Shown here piece after piece: positions 1 to 13,899 of a stretch of DNA of 64,000 nucleotides (position 1 is its first letter; every line of letters starts with the position of its first letter). The translations under genes and the position numbers were made by a program. The notes beneath the pieces are model-generated. The model ran no database searches and was not told the origin of the DNA. It worked only from the letters and a program-made list of their open reading frames with translations. Source of the DNA: Luteimonas sp. JM171 (lineage in GTDB: Bacteria; Pseudomonadota; Gammaproteobacteria; Xanthomonadales; Xanthomonadaceae); NCBI RefSeq assembly GCF_001717465.1, contig NZ_CP017074.1, forward strand, positions 801,162 to 865,161, in the 5' to 3' direction.

Positions 1-2
1 TC

Positions 3-275
3 CAGCCCGAGGTGCGCGAGGCCTACCAGGAGCTGCTGGCGCAGGGCTGGACGGACGCGCTGCACGCATTCTTCGGCGACGAGCGCCCCTACACGTTCTG
101 GGACTACTTCCGCCAGCACGCCGAGCGCGACCGCGGCCTGCGCATCGACCACCTGCTGCTCAATCCGGTACTGGCCAAGGGCCTGCAGGAAGCCGGGGTG
201 GACCGCTGGGTGCGCCTGCAGCCCAAGTCCAGCGACCATGCGCCCACATGGGTGACGGTGAAGGCGCCTGCGTAG
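3..275 (+). CDS. Exodeoxyribonuclease III, C-terminal part (cut by window edge)
   Basis: This is the last 90 residues of an exonuclease III/AP endonuclease (XthA/ExoA type), which nicks abasic sites in base-excision repair and degrades duplex DNA 3' to 5'. The frame is open to the left edge, so the start lies outside the window. The visible part carries the family's C-terminal signatures: a TFWDYF segment, an RIDHLL segment with the metal/phosphate-binding Asp-His pair, and a terminal SSDHAP motif holding the catalytic histidine. It ends 53 bp before apt on the same strand, so co-transcription is possible. The family call is firm; which of the two exonuclease III paralogues common in these bacteria it is cannot be told from the fragment. 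Confidence 0.88.
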   Translation, partial: QPEVREAYQELLAQGWTDALHAFFGDERPYTFWDYFRQHAERDRGLRIDHLLLNPVLAKGLQEAGVDRWVRLQPKSSDHAPTWVTVKAPA

Positions 276-328
276 CCGGCAGCGGCCGCTCCGTTAGCAT
301 GGGGCGCCCTCCCCTGCGATTCACGCCA

Positions 329-847
329 ATGAGCCAGTGGCAGCACCTCGTCCGCGACATTCCTGATTTCCCCAAGCCCGGGATCCTGTTCAAGGACATC
401 ACCCCGGTGCTGGCTGATGCCGGCGCGTTTGCGGCGGCCGTCACGGAGATGACGCATCCATGGCGCGAGGCGGGTCTGCACGCGGTGGCTGGGATCGAAT
501 CCCGCGGGTTCATCCTGGGCGCGGCGATGGCCAAGGCGCTGGGGACGGGGTTCGTGCCGATCCGCAAGCCGGGCCGGCTGCCGGCGCAGACGCTGTCGCA
601 GGATTATGCCCTCGAGTACGGCACCGACCGGCTGGAAGTGCACGTGGATGCGGTACCGCCCGGCGCGAAGGTGCTGCTGGTGGACGACGTGCTGGCCACC
701 GGCGGCACCCTGGTGGCCGGGCGCGAGCTGCTGCGGCGGCAGGGCGCGGAGGTGGCCGGGGCCGCGGTGCTGTTCGAGATGCGTGCCCTGGGCGGGCGCG
801 AGCGCTGGAAGGACAGTACGCCGCTGCTCGCGGCTGCGGCGTACTGA
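329..847 (+). CDS. apt: Adenine phosphoribosyltransferase
   Basis: Salvages adenine by joining it to PRPP to give AMP plus pyrophosphate in the cytosol. The 172-residue product is of usual length and starts [19 protein letters not shown], the standard Apt N-terminus. [11 protein letters not shown] loop lies near residue 57, and the PRPP-binding motif [13 protein letters not shown] near residue 116 has the two adjacent acidic residues. The frame is open further upstream to 248, but the ATG at 329 matches the family start. It follows the exonuclease gene on the same strand and converges on a secreted-protein gene whose stop is about 10 bp away. Confidence 0.95.
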   Translation: MSQWQHLVRDIPDFPKPGILFKDITPVLADAGAFAAAVTEMTHPWREAGLHAVAGIESRGFILGAAMAKALGTGFVPIRKPGRLPAQTLSQDYALEYGTDRLEVHVDAVPPGAKVLLVDDVLATGGTLVAGRELLRRQGAEVAGAAVLFEMRALGGRERWKDSTPLLAAAAY

Positions 848-857
848 AGCCCGGACG

Positions 858-1364
858 CTAGTTGGCGCAGGAGAGTACGGCCAAGCCTTGGGCCAGGCCC
901 CGGAGGCTGAAGCTGTCCCGCAGGCGCTCCCCATCGAGCGGATCGACGACCTCGAAGATCACCGTTTTTCCGGCGCGCGCCTGGCGGGTGAAGCCGGCGA
1001 TCTCATGCATCGGCATCCAGGTGCTCTCGTGGTTTTGCATCATTCCCCAGTAGGACGGCCCGTAGGCCTCGCTGGAATCGATGCGATAGCGCACCAGCAC
1101 TTCGTCATCGCTGTCGCCGCCCAGGTACTTGCCGTGCATGTAGACGACGTTCAAGCCATCGTCCATGCATTGCCACGTCAGCGCGGAAGTGCGATCGCCG
1201 GAGTCGGTCGACGGAGTGAAGATGAAGCTCCGGTCTTCGTCGGTAAACGGATCGGCATTGGCGATGTAAATGAAATCGCCGTATGTGGGATCCTGGGAAT
1301 GCGCCGCGAACGCGCCAGCCAACAACATCGCCATCGCGGCGGCCTTGCCGAAGAAGCGAACCAT
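858..1364 (-). CDS. Secreted protein of unknown function
   Basis: A 168-residue protein that I do not recognise with confidence. The start at 1364 is preceded by a purine-rich AGGGGGAAA ribosome binding site and gives a clear signal peptide (Lys-containing n-region, Ala/Met/Leu-rich core, cleavage after AHS near residue 23), so the product is probably periplasmic. The mature part has an early DPFTDEDRSF segment, a central W-x-C, a VRYRID strand and a C-terminal cysteine. The two cysteines could form a disulfide. The pattern resembles small beta-rich secreted proteins in which an acidic motif is followed by a Cys-containing strand. The function is unknown. Confidence 0.75.
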   Translation of the reverse strand: MVRFFGKAAAMAMLLAGAFAAHSQDPTYGDFIYIANADPFTDEDRSFIFTPSTDSGDRTSALTWQCMDDGLNVVYMHGKYLGGDSDDEVLVRYRIDSSEAYGPSYWGMMQNHESTWMPMHEIAGFTRQARAGKTVIFEVVDPLDGERLRDSFSLRGLAQGLAVLSCAN

Positions 1365-1461
1365 GGTTTCCCCCTGTGGAACGTCGCCGGGCCAGGATGA
1401 CCGCAGCTGCGGGAATTGTCGGCGTACGCACACACGGCCCGCAAGCGGAGCACTTCAACGC

Positions 1462-2529
1462 TCAGCGCGAGGCTTCGATGATCCGCCCCATGAGCCCGTG
1501 CAACGCGGTGCGGTGGCCAGTGCGGCCGGAGGCCTGGCTGTCGTCGGACACCATGGCCACGGTGAGGTCCAGCGCAGGCACGATATAGAGCATCTGCCCG
1601 CCGTAGCCCCAGGCGTAACGGGCCTGTTCGCCGGCGATCTCGCGGGCAAACCAGGCATATCCGTAGCCGTCGCCGTTGAACCGGGAGACGGTGCGCGGCT
1701 GCCAGGATTCGCGGATCCACTGCTCTGAAATCAACCGCTGGCCGTTCGCAGCCAGGCCGCCGCTGCGGTAGATCTCGCCAAAGGCCAGCAGCGAGCGCGT
1801 GCTCATGGCCATGTTGTTGCCGCCCAGGTGGATGCCCTGCGGGTCGCGGTCCCAGGCGGTGATCTCGAAGCCTTCCTGCGGGCCCAGCCATTCGCGGGCG
1901 AGTTCCAGCGTGGAGCGGCCGCTGACGCGGGCGAGGATGGCGGAAAGCAGGTGGCTGGAGCCGGTCGAATACACCATCGCCCCGCCCGGCTCGGCCACGA
2001 AGGGGCGCGCCAGCGCGCTGCGCACCCAGTTGTCGCTGGTGACCCAGGCGCCGTAGTTGCGGCCGGAGGTGGATTCCAGGCCGGCCTGCATGGAGAGCAG
2101 ATGGCCGAGGGTGATGTCGGGCAGGCGTGGATCCGGATCGGGCGGCAGGTCGGCTTCCAGCAGCGGCGCGATCGGCTGGTCCACCCCTTCCAGCAATCCC
2201 TTGTCGATGGCGATGCCCACCAGCGCGGACAGGATCGACTTGGAAGCGGACTTGATGTTGGCCGGGGCGTCGGGCGAAAGGCCGAAGTTGCGCTCGGCTT
2301 TCACGGTGCCGGCCTGGGCCACCACCAGGGACCGCAGCTGCTCGATGGAGGCCGCGTCGTCAAGCACGCTTTCAAGCGAAGGGGCCGGCGCGGTCGGTTC
2401 AGCCCCTGATGCGGCTGGCGCGTGCGAAGTTTCGCCGGTGGGCGTTGAAGGCGATTCCCCGACCGGCGACTGCCCACACGCGGGGGCGGCCAGCAGGGCG
2501 ATGGCGAGGATCAGGGTCGGCAGCTTCAT
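1462..2529 (-). CDS. Serine hydrolase of the beta-lactamase/penicillin-binding-protein fold, exported
   Basis: A 355-residue exported hydrolase of the class C beta-lactamase-like family (PF00144), which includes esterases, D-aminopeptidases and DD-peptidases. The start at 2529 gives a hydrophobic signal ending AAPAC at Cys18, a marginal lipobox, so it may be a lipoprotein. A Pro/Ser/Thr/Ala-rich linker covers residues 20-55. The catalytic SxxK is SASK at 94-97, a YST triad stands in the YxN place, and a WGYGG segment takes the KTG position. Its start is 28 bp after the stop of the upstream secreted-protein gene on the same strand, so they may form an operon. The substrate cannot be told; it is one of three such hydrolases in the window and they are not close copies. 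Confidence 0.85.
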   Translation of the reverse strand: MKLPTLILAIALLAAPACGQSPVGESPSTPTGETSHAPAASGAEPTAPAPSLESVLDDAASIEQLRSLVVAQAGTVKAERNFGLSPDAPANIKSASKSILSALVGIAIDKGLLEGVDQPIAPLLEADLPPDPDPRLPDITLGHLLSMQAGLESTSGRNYGAWVTSDNWVRSALARPFVAEPGGAMVYSTGSSHLLSAILARVSGRSTLELAREWLGPQEGFEITAWDRDPQGIHLGGNNMAMSTRSLLAFGEIYRSGGLAANGQRLISEQWIRESWQPRTVSRFNGDGYGYAWFAREIAGEQARYAWGYGGQMLYIVPALDLTVAMVSDDSQASGRTGHRTALHGLMGRIIEASR

Positions 2530-2557
2530 CCATCCACGGTGGGTCCGGGCATGGGGC

Positions 2558-2923
2558 CTATTCCACCAGCGGGCGCGTGACCTCCAGGTAATCCGCACCG
2601 CGGGCCTTCACGGTTTCCGCATCGGCGGCTTCCGAGGCCAGGTGCACTTCCTCCAGCGCTTCCGCGGCATCGGCCAGGTCCGCCTGGAGCCGCTGCAGGG
2701 CGTTTTCCAGGGTGTACGTGAGCTCATGCACGGTGTGCAGTTCCACCTCGTCGGCGGCCAGCAGCGCCTGCAGCTGGGCGTTGTACTTAGCCAGATTGGC
2801 CAGCGCCTGGGCCGTCGAATCCGCCGGCTCGCCGCTGTAGTGGGAGATGCGCGCGTCCTGCGCCCCTACGGTGAAGCTGGCCGAAAGCGCGATGGCGGCG
2901 ATGAAGCGGCAAAGGGTCTTCAT
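2558..2923 (-). CDS. Small exported helical protein, DUF6746-like
   Basis: A 121-residue protein with a signal peptide (MKTLCRFIAAIALSASFTVGAQ, cleavage near residue 22), so probably periplasmic. The mature part is almost entirely helical: a short YSGEPADS entry, then heptad-like Ala/Leu/Glu-rich helices with the segment VHELTYTLENAL in the middle. This HELTYTLENAL core is what I associate with the DUF6746 family, for which no function is known to me. The ATG at 2923 was chosen over the upstream open frame because it begins the signal peptide. It lies 28 bp upstream of the serine hydrolase gene on the same strand. Confidence 0.72.
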   Translation of the reverse strand: MKTLCRFIAAIALSASFTVGAQDARISHYSGEPADSTAQALANLAKYNAQLQALLAADEVELHTVHELTYTLENALQRLQADLADAAEALEEVHLASEAADAETVKARGADYLEVTRPLVE

Positions 2924-2987
2924 GAGCGGGAACTCCGATGGCGTTTGGGTACAGGTTACGCGAGGCTGGGCGGCACATGAGCGGACG

Positions 2988-4403
2988 TCAGCCGATCTCC
3001 ACCCGGTTGCGACCGTTCTGCTTGGCCTCGTACATGGCCCGGTCGGCGCGGGCGAGCATGCGCTCGTAGTCGGGATGGCCATCATGGACGGCCACGCCCA
3101 GGCTGGCGCTCAGCTGCAGGCGCTCGTTGGTGTCCAGGTGCAGCGGCTGTTCGCTGATGCGCTTGCGCAGCTGCTCGGCCACCTGCAACGCCTGCGCGCG
3201 CCCGGCCCCAACCAGCACCACCAGGAACTCCTCGCCACCCATGCGGAACACATAGTCGCTCGAGCGCACCGAATGGGTGAGCAGGCCCGCCACGTGCTGG
3301 AGTACCCGGTCCCCGACCGCGTGGCCGTGGCGGTCGTTGATGGCCTTGAAATGGTCCATGTCCACGACCACCAGCGAAAACACGTGGCCGTGGGTGGCGG
3401 CCAGCTCGATCTCCCGCCGCAGCACGGTGGGAAGGAAGCGCCGGGTAAGCAGCCGGGTGAGGGTATCGGCCCCGGCCTCGAGCTCGCTCATCCGTCCCAG
3501 CAGCGAGGCCAGCAGGTCCTGCATCGTGCCCAGGCGCTTGCGGATCTGCCACACGGCGCCCGGCTCCGGCATCGCGGGGGTGCCCTCCCCGCCCGGGCCC
3601 AGCAATTCGTCCACCTCGGCCATCAGCCGCAGCACGTGGCGGGTTTCCTGGTTGTCCCCGATGATGGGGATACCCTTGTGCAGCAGCCACAGTCCGAACT
3701 CGGACTCGGCGAGCGCGCCGGGCATGGGCGTGGTGCCGCCGCCGGCCATGGCATAGAGCAGGTTGTTCTCCCACTCCAGCAGCAGCGCGCGCTGGCGCTC
3801 GCGCTCGGTGGCCAGGTTGTGCGCCAGCGAGAACAGGCGATAGGCCGCGTCGGCGCGGGTGGTGTGCTCCTGCGCGTCGGCGTAGGCCAGGGTCATGCAT
3901 TCCAGCGCCAGGTCCAGCAGGGAATTCACCATTGATGCGGCGGCGAACGCGAGTTCGCGCGGCGCGTCCGATGCCGCCAGGCGCTCAAGCATGCCGGCGC
4001 GCAGCAGCCGCGTGCCCCGGTTCACCAGGTCCACCGGGATGCCGATGCGCGCGTGCACCACGCCCACGTGCAGGTTGGTGGAAATCTGCGCATCCACGTC
4101 TTCGGGACCGGCGTTGAGCAGGTCGCGCAGCCAGGACTGGAGGCCGGGGTGAAGACGCTCGCGCACCTGCTCCTGTGAGAGGAAGCGCGCGGCGCGCGGA
4201 TCGGCCAGCAGCGTGGTGTAGAAAACGTCGGCGTAGCCTGACGTGTGATCCAGCACGCTGCGGGCGAGGTCGGCGCTCCCGGCGGGCGCGGAAACCAGGC
4301 AATCCCGCCAGATGCCTGCGAGCCGGGACAGGGCCTGGGCGCGCTCGCCATCGCCCAGGCGCGACAGGGTCCGGCCGGTATCGCCGGAAGCATGTTCAAT
4401 CAA
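2988..4403 (-). CDS. Globin-coupled diguanylate cyclase (DosC-like)
   Basis: A 471-residue protein that should make cyclic di-GMP from two GTP under control of a haem globin sensor. The N-terminal ~170 residues look like a globin-coupled sensor domain: the stretch LHVGVVHARIGIP has the family His-x-Arg-Ile signature, with His117 the likely proximal haem ligand. A helical linker follows, then a GGDEF domain with GGEEF at residues 389-393. An RSSD inhibitory I-site starts at Arg380, five residues before it, so product inhibition is expected. No transmembrane segment is visible, so it is cytosolic. The start is a TTG at 4403 with a poor ribosome binding site and is uncertain. E. coli DosC is the nearest characterised relative I can name; oxygen sensing is inferred from the family. 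Confidence 0.88.
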   Translation of the reverse strand: MIEHASGDTGRTLSRLGDGERAQALSRLAGIWRDCLVSAPAGSADLARSVLDHTSGYADVFYTTLLADPRAARFLSQEQVRERLHPGLQSWLRDLLNAGPEDVDAQISTNLHVGVVHARIGIPVDLVNRGTRLLRAGMLERLAASDAPRELAFAAASMVNSLLDLALECMTLAYADAQEHTTRADAAYRLFSLAHNLATERERQRALLLEWENNLLYAMAGGGTTPMPGALAESEFGLWLLHKGIPIIGDNQETRHVLRLMAEVDELLGPGGEGTPAMPEPGAVWQIRKRLGTMQDLLASLLGRMSELEAGADTLTRLLTRRFLPTVLRREIELAATHGHVFSLVVVDMDHFKAINDRHGHAVGDRVLQHVAGLLTHSVRSSDYVFRMGGEEFLVVLVGAGRAQALQVAEQLRKRISEQPLHLDTNERLQLSASLGVAVHDGHPDYERMLARADRAMYEAKQNGRNRVEIG

Positions 4404-4454
4404 TGGAATGCTCGCGTGGGGACATCAGGACCCGCTATTTTGCCCCACGCGGCG

Positions 4455-5516
4455 TCAACGTCCCGGGCCGGCGCGGCGTTCGAAGCAGTGCTCTCCGGCG
4501 CCGTGCAGCCAGGCATCGCCGCCGAACGGCTGGCGCCCGTCCCGCGCCGTGTCGGTGCCAAAGCGCGCGCACAGGCGGTAGGTCCGCTCCCCCGTGGCCT
4601 CGTACCGGTAGGCGACGCCGTGCACGGGATCGAGCGGCAATCCGGTGCCGGGCGTTGCCAGTTCATCGAGGCTCGCGGGGAGTTCGCCGGTGCGCTGGTA
4701 GTGCGCCTCCACCAGCCGCGCGATGCGCGCCAGGTCCTGCTCGCGCCGGGTGTCCAGGCGCGCCTCGCGTTCGGCGGCCGGCGACCGGATCACCGCCACC
4801 GAGGCGACGAGGGTGGCGAGGATGACGACGGCCGCTGCCCCAAGGACAAGCTTCCCGGACATACCGCCGGCCGCGGGCTGCCGCTCCTCCCGGCGCAGGT
4901 CCTGCAGGTACCAGCCGAACACCGTGCCCGCGATCGCCGCCACCACCAGCACCTTGAGCAGGAAGCGCGCCGACAGCCCGCCGCCGAGCAGGTTGTACAC
5001 CAGCACGATCATGTCGCAGATCAGCACCGTGGCCGCAAGGAACAGGGTGAGGTAGGTCAGCCAGCGCCGGACCGCGGACAGGCGCCGCACCGGGCTGCGT
5101 TCCAGCTCCCGGCCGAGGACCCGCGCTACCAGCACGAAGATCGGGAATGCAATCACCAGGCCGGCGATCGACCAGCGCATCGAGCTGGCGCGCATGGCAC
5201 GGGCGAAGTCGGCATCGGCCGGGTCCGGGAACGCGAGGTTGATCAGGTCGAAGAGCAGGCTGCCCACGTGCCACGCGGTCAGGTACAGCGTGGAGAACAT
5301 CAGCAGATACAGGAAGGCGTCACGCGCGGAGAGATAGGGGCGCGGCCTTGGCACCGGCACCGCGAAAGGAACGTTCGCCCAGGCGTCCAGCGCGTTTTGC
5401 ACCTGGTCGCGATCCCATCCGGCCGACTCCAGCACGCCGGCCACCTCTGCCTTCGACGCGCCCGAGGCAAGCGCCGCGCGCACGAATTGCTCCAGTTCCT
5501 GCGTTGCCGCCGACAT
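4455..5516 (-). CDS. DUF5671-type multi-spanning membrane protein
   Basis: A 353-residue membrane protein. An N-terminal ~50-residue helical segment (QELEQFVRAALASGAS) resembles a small UBA-like or helical-bundle domain. It is followed by about five hydrophobic segments: residues ~62-90 (the DAFLYLLMFSTLYLTAWHVG segment typical of DUF5671), ~110-130, ~145-170, ~180-200 and ~225-245. The C-terminal ~100 residues are soluble and contain a segment on residue spacing (RTGELPASLDEL ... LPLDPVHG) like the extracytoplasmic part of type II secretion pilin-like proteins. The start at 5516 follows the change to coding-like sequence. I know of no assigned function. It stands alone between the cyclase and the remnant at 5.7 kb. 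Confidence 0.75.
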   Translation of the reverse strand: MSAATQELEQFVRAALASGASKAEVAGVLESAGWDRDQVQNALDAWANVPFAVPVPRPRPYLSARDAFLYLLMFSTLYLTAWHVGSLLFDLINLAFPDPADADFARAMRASSMRWSIAGLVIAFPIFVLVARVLGRELERSPVRRLSAVRRWLTYLTLFLAATVLICDMIVLVYNLLGGGLSARFLLKVLVVAAIAGTVFGWYLQDLRREERQPAAGGMSGKLVLGAAAVVILATLVASVAVIRSPAAEREARLDTRREQDLARIARLVEAHYQRTGELPASLDELATPGTGLPLDPVHGVAYRYEATGERTYRLCARFGTDTARDGRQPFGGDAWLHGAGEHCFERRAGPGR

Positions 5517-5815
5517 GCCCTGCCCCGGATTGGAAGTTGCCTGGCGCGAATCTACCAGCCACACGCGGCGCGCGCCGCTGGCCTGCTCAGCCCGAAACGA
5601 TCGAGCGCAGCACCCCCCGCAGCACGTCGCGGTCCAGGGACCGTGGCTCTGGGCGCGCTGCTGGTCTACTCGCGCCTGCTGGGCATGGGCGCGATCTGGG
5701 AAGGCCTGCTGGCCGAGCAGTACCTGCGGGTGTTCAAGAACGCGGTGGAGGAGACCACCGAGCTCCTGGGCTACGTGCTCATCGCCGCGGCCGCCGTCAC
5801 CTACGCTGCCCGCCC

Positions 5816-8506
<2,691 letters not shown>

Positions 8507-8741
8507 CAGTTCTGCGCTCCGCTCGCGGCCGCGCGCCGGCCGGGGTGTCATTCGTGGATATCGAACCGCCAATTCTAACAGCGGGGCGTGGGGCCCGCCT
8601 TGGCCCAAAGGCCCTGCCCCATGCGGCCGCCGGGGGTTTCACGACCCCTTCACAACCGCCTCGGATCATGGGACGGTTTATCGGTTGCCGGCGCTGCGCA
8701 AAGGCCGCAGCCCCCATGTGCACTGATTGACTGGATCCTCG

Positions 8742-10544
8742 ATGCCGACTTCGGTCTCCCCTGCTTCCTCGCGCTACCGCCTTCCCGGCCTGATCCTTGC
8801 GATCGCGCTGATCGTGATCGGCCCGTTCGTTCTGACCTCGATCGCCTCGCGCGCCAGCCTGCGCGCGCAGGAAGCGCTGGTGCACAGCTACGAAGTGGAG
8901 GCCAGGGTGGCGGCGCTGTCTTCGGACGTGCGCAACATCGAGTCGGTGGCGCTGGCGCAATTGTTTGGCGTCGAGGCGGACCTGCTGCACGAGCGCCTGA
9001 GCTTCAGCCGTCCGCGCATCCAGCCGCAGATGCAGCGGCTGCAGGAGCTCACTGCCGACAACCCGGTGCAGCAGCGGCTGCTGGGCGAGCTCAGCAGCCG
9101 GCTGGCGCTGCGCATGGCCGAGGTCTTCGAGGTGCTCGACACCGGCCGCGTGCCCACGGTGGAGCAGATGGAGCGGATGCTCACCCGCTACCCCATCCAC
9201 CACCTGGTGGACGAGATCATCGCCGAAGAGGAACGCGTGCTGCAGCAGCGCTACCAGGAAGCGCAGGCGGCCGAACGCCGGGCGCGGCTGGTCAGCGGCG
9301 CGGGCCTGGCGCTGCAGCTGGCCCTGCTGGCGCTGCTGGCCTGGTTCAGCCTGCGCGAGGGCGCGCGCCGGATCACGGCCGAGCGCGACTCGCGCCTGGC
9401 GAGCCAGCGCGCCACGGTGATGCTCGACACGGTGCGAGAGCCGATCGCGCTGCTGGACGCCGGGCCGCGGCTGCTGATGCATAACGCCGCCTTCGCCGAG
9501 CTGTACGGAGTGGGCGAGGACCAGCAGGGGGCGCCGCTGGAGGAGATCGGCGAAGGCGCGTGGAAGGACCAGGCGGTGCTGCGGCGCCTGACCGACGTGC
9601 TCGCGCGCGACCGCGAGCTGTGGGACTTCCAGGTCACCCAGCGCACCGCCGACGACGTGGAGCGGGTGATGCTGCTGTCGGCCCGGCGCATGAGCCTGCC
9701 CGACAGCGACGACCACGCGGTATTGCTCACCGCCAGCGACATCAGCCCGCAGGTGATCCAGGAGCGCCAGATCCGCGAGCTCAACCGGCAGCTGGAAGGC
9801 AAGGTGGACCAGGTCTCGGACGTCAACCGCGAGCTGGAGGCCTTCAGCTACTCGGTCTCGCACGACCTGCGCGCGCCGCTGCGCCACATCGCGGGCTTCG
9901 CCGACAAGCTGGGCCGGCACCTGGGCGAGCACAGCGACGAGAAGACCGACCATTACATTGAGGTCATCTCCGGGTCCGCCAAGCGCATGTCGGCGCTGAT
10001 CGACGACCTGCTGGTGTATTCGCGCCTGGGCCGCAGCGCCCTGCGCCTGCAGATGGTGGACGTGCAGTCGATGGTCAACGACACCCGCGCGATGCTGGAC
10101 TCCAACGCAATGGAGGAGAACCCGGACCGCGAGATCGAGTGGGAGATCGGCAACATGCCGATCGTGGTGGCCGACGAGAACATGCTGCGCCAGGTGTGGC
10201 TGAACCTGCTGGGCAACGCGGTCAAATACAGCGTCGACTCCAATCCTTCGCGCATCAGCATCAGTCACCGCCTGCAGGATGACGGCAGCCACCTGTTCAC
10301 CGTCGCCGACAACGGCGCCGGCTTCGACATGAAGTACGCCGGCAAGCTGTTCGGCGTGTTCCAGCGCCTGCATGCGCCCAGCGAGTTCCAGGGCACGGGC
10401 ATCGGCCTGGCGAGCGTGCGCCGGGTGCTCACTCGCCACGGCGGCCGGATATGGGCAGAATCCGAGCCGGGCAAAGGTGCCACCTTCTACTTCGTGTTGC
10501 CCGCCACGGGCGACATCCAGACCAAACCGGAATCCACGACATGA
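8742..10544 (+). CDS. Membrane-bound sensor histidine kinase (CHASE3-like, PAS, HisKA, HATPase)
   Basis: A 600-residue inner-membrane sensor kinase. Transmembrane segments lie at about residues 15-35 and 190-210. They enclose a ~150-residue helical periplasmic domain of CHASE3 type (VHSYEVEARVAALSSDVRNIES). A PAS-like domain covers about 225-345. The dimerisation/phosphoacceptor helix carries SVSHDLRAPLRH with phospho-His374. The ATPase domain shows NLLGNAVKYS, DNGAGFDM and GTGIGLASV boxes. This HisKA/HATPase pairing is the subtype often found in bacteriophytochrome-like kinases, but no bilin-binding GAF domain is present. The start codon is the ATG at 8742; a TTG lies 15 bp upstream in frame. 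Its stop overlaps the next start (ATGA), so the partner receiver is translationally coupled. The signal sensed is unknown. Confidence 0.92.
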   Translation: MPTSVSPASSRYRLPGLILAIALIVIGPFVLTSIASRASLRAQEALVHSYEVEARVAALSSDVRNIESVALAQLFGVEADLLHERLSFSRPRIQPQMQRLQELTADNPVQQRLLGELSSRLALRMAEVFEVLDTGRVPTVEQMERMLTRYPIHHLVDEIIAEEERVLQQRYQEAQAAERRARLVSGAGLALQLALLALLAWFSLREGARRITAERDSRLASQRATVMLDTVREPIALLDAGPRLLMHNAAFAELYGVGEDQQGAPLEEIGEGAWKDQAVLRRLTDVLARDRELWDFQVTQRTADDVERVMLLSARRMSLPDSDDHAVLLTASDISPQVIQERQIRELNRQLEGKVDQVSDVNRELEAFSYSVSHDLRAPLRHIAGFADKLGRHLGEHSDEKTDHYIEVISGSAKRMSALIDDLLVYSRLGRSALRLQMVDVQSMVNDTRAMLDSNAMEENPDREIEWEIGNMPIVVADENMLRQVWLNLLGNAVKYSVDSNPSRISISHRLQDDGSHLFTVADNGAGFDMKYAGKLFGVFQRLHAPSEFQGTGIGLASVRRVLTRHGGRIWAESEPGKGATFYFVLPATGDIQTKPESTT

Positions 10545-10981
10545 CCGAGCTGCGCACCATCCTCCTGGCCGAGGACAGCCCCCACGACGCCGAAATGGCC
10601 ATCGACGCGCTGCGCGATGCCAACCTCGCCAATCCCATCGTGCACGTGGAGGACGGCGTGGAGGCGCTGGACTACCTGTACCAGCGCGGCCGCTTCGAGG
10701 GCCGCGGCGGCGGGGATCCGGCGGTGCTGCTGCTGGACATCAAGATGCCGCGCATGGACGGCCTGGAAGTGCTGACCGAACTGCGCAACGCCGACCACTT
10801 CAGCCACCTGCCAGTGGTGATCCTTTCCTCGTCGCGCGAGGAAAGCGACCTGGCGCGCAGCTGGGACCTGGGCGTGAACGCCTACGTGGTCAAGCCGGTG
10901 GACGTGGACCAGTTCTTCGACGCGGTGCGCACGCTGGGCCGGTTCTGGGCCGTGCTCAACGAACCGCCGGGCAAGGACTGA
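10541..10981 (+). CDS. Single-domain response regulator, Rcp1-like
   Basis: A 146-residue stand-alone receiver domain with no output domain. The acidic pocket (AEDS near residue 10), the phosphoacceptor Asp66 in LLLDIKMPRMDG, the switch SSS near residue 104 and the Lys in VVKPVD are all present. The insertion-rich loop around residues 45-60 (YLYQRGRFEGRGGGDP) is typical of Rcp1-type regulators that work with phytochrome-like kinases. It overlaps the kinase gene by 4 bp (ATGA), which strongly suggests that the kinase phosphorylates it. With no effector domain, it probably passes phosphate on or binds a protein target. Confidence 0.93.
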   Translation: MTELRTILLAEDSPHDAEMAIDALRDANLANPIVHVEDGVEALDYLYQRGRFEGRGGGDPAVLLLDIKMPRMDGLEVLTELRNADHFSHLPVVILSSSREESDLARSWDLGVNAYVVKPVDVDQFFDAVRTLGRFWAVLNEPPGKD

Positions 10982-10994
10982 GGCGCGCGCCGCC

Positions 10995-11381
10995 ATGGAT
11001 CCTCCGGCAGCCGCGGCGGCACCCTGGCGGGTGCTGCTGGTCGAGGATTCGCGCGACGACGCGGAGCTGATCGAGATCAGCCTGCGCGAAGCAGGGCTGG
11101 CGCTGGAATGCCGCCAGGCCTGGTCCATGGCGATGGTGCAGGAGGCGCTGCGGGACTTCGCACCGCAGCTGGTGCTGTCGGACCTCAATCTGCCCGGCTT
11201 TTCCGCCGCCGAGGCGCTGGCGCTGGTGCGCGGGCACGACCCGGACGTGCCCTTCGTGCTGCTGAGCGGACTGCCGGCCGACGCCCTGCCCGATGCCGCC
11301 TCGGCTGGCGACGCCGTGCTCTCCAAAGACGCCCTGGACGACCTGCCCGACCTGGTGCGGGGCCTGCTGGCCCCGCGCTGA
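10995..11381 (+). CDS. Second single-domain response regulator
   Basis: A 128-residue receiver domain, 13 bp downstream of the first one and in the same apparent operon. VLLVEDSRDDAELIE provides the acidic pocket, Asp63 in LVLSDLNLPGF is the phosphoacceptor, LLSG the switch region and Lys in LSKDAL the conserved lysine. An Ala/Pro-rich N-terminal tip of about 10 residues precedes the fold. The protein ends directly after the receiver (LLAPR), so there is no output domain either. The arrangement kinase, receiver, receiver suggests a phosphate branch or a phosphate sink. It converges on maeB with 3 bp between stops. Confidence 0.9.
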   Translation: MDPPAAAAAPWRVLLVEDSRDDAELIEISLREAGLALECRQAWSMAMVQEALRDFAPQLVLSDLNLPGFSAAEALALVRGHDPDVPFVLLSGLPADALPDAASAGDAVLSKDALDDLPDLVRGLLAPR

Positions 11382-11384
11382 CGA

Positions 11385-13691
<2,307 letters not shown>

Positions 13692-13765
13692 CGCGTTCGG
13701 ACCTGCTGCAGGACCCTTGATTCTAGCCGTTCCGGGTACCGCTGACGCGGCGCCCGGCGGGCACA

Positions 13766-13786
13766 TGCATAACCCCGGGCTATGCA
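13766..13786. promoter_or_regulatory. Palindrome upstream of the deacylase gene, candidate LysR site
   Basis: A perfect inverted repeat with arms TGCATA and TATGCA around a 9-bp GC-rich centre, lying in the 208-bp gap between maeB and the deacylase start. The spacing contains a T-N11-A element as seen at LysR-type binding sites. It shares the core ATAACC with the second palindrome at 22979-22998. Assignment to the LysR protein encoded at 26.1 kb is inference. Confidence 0.4.
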
Positions 13787-13899
13787 GGACCGGCCCAATT
13801 TCAATGGCCAAGGCCGGCGGCGGTCATAAGATGGGCGGACCACCGTCCGGGGCGCATGCGTCCGGGGCGACAGCCGCATTCCGATCAGCGAGGTCCCGC

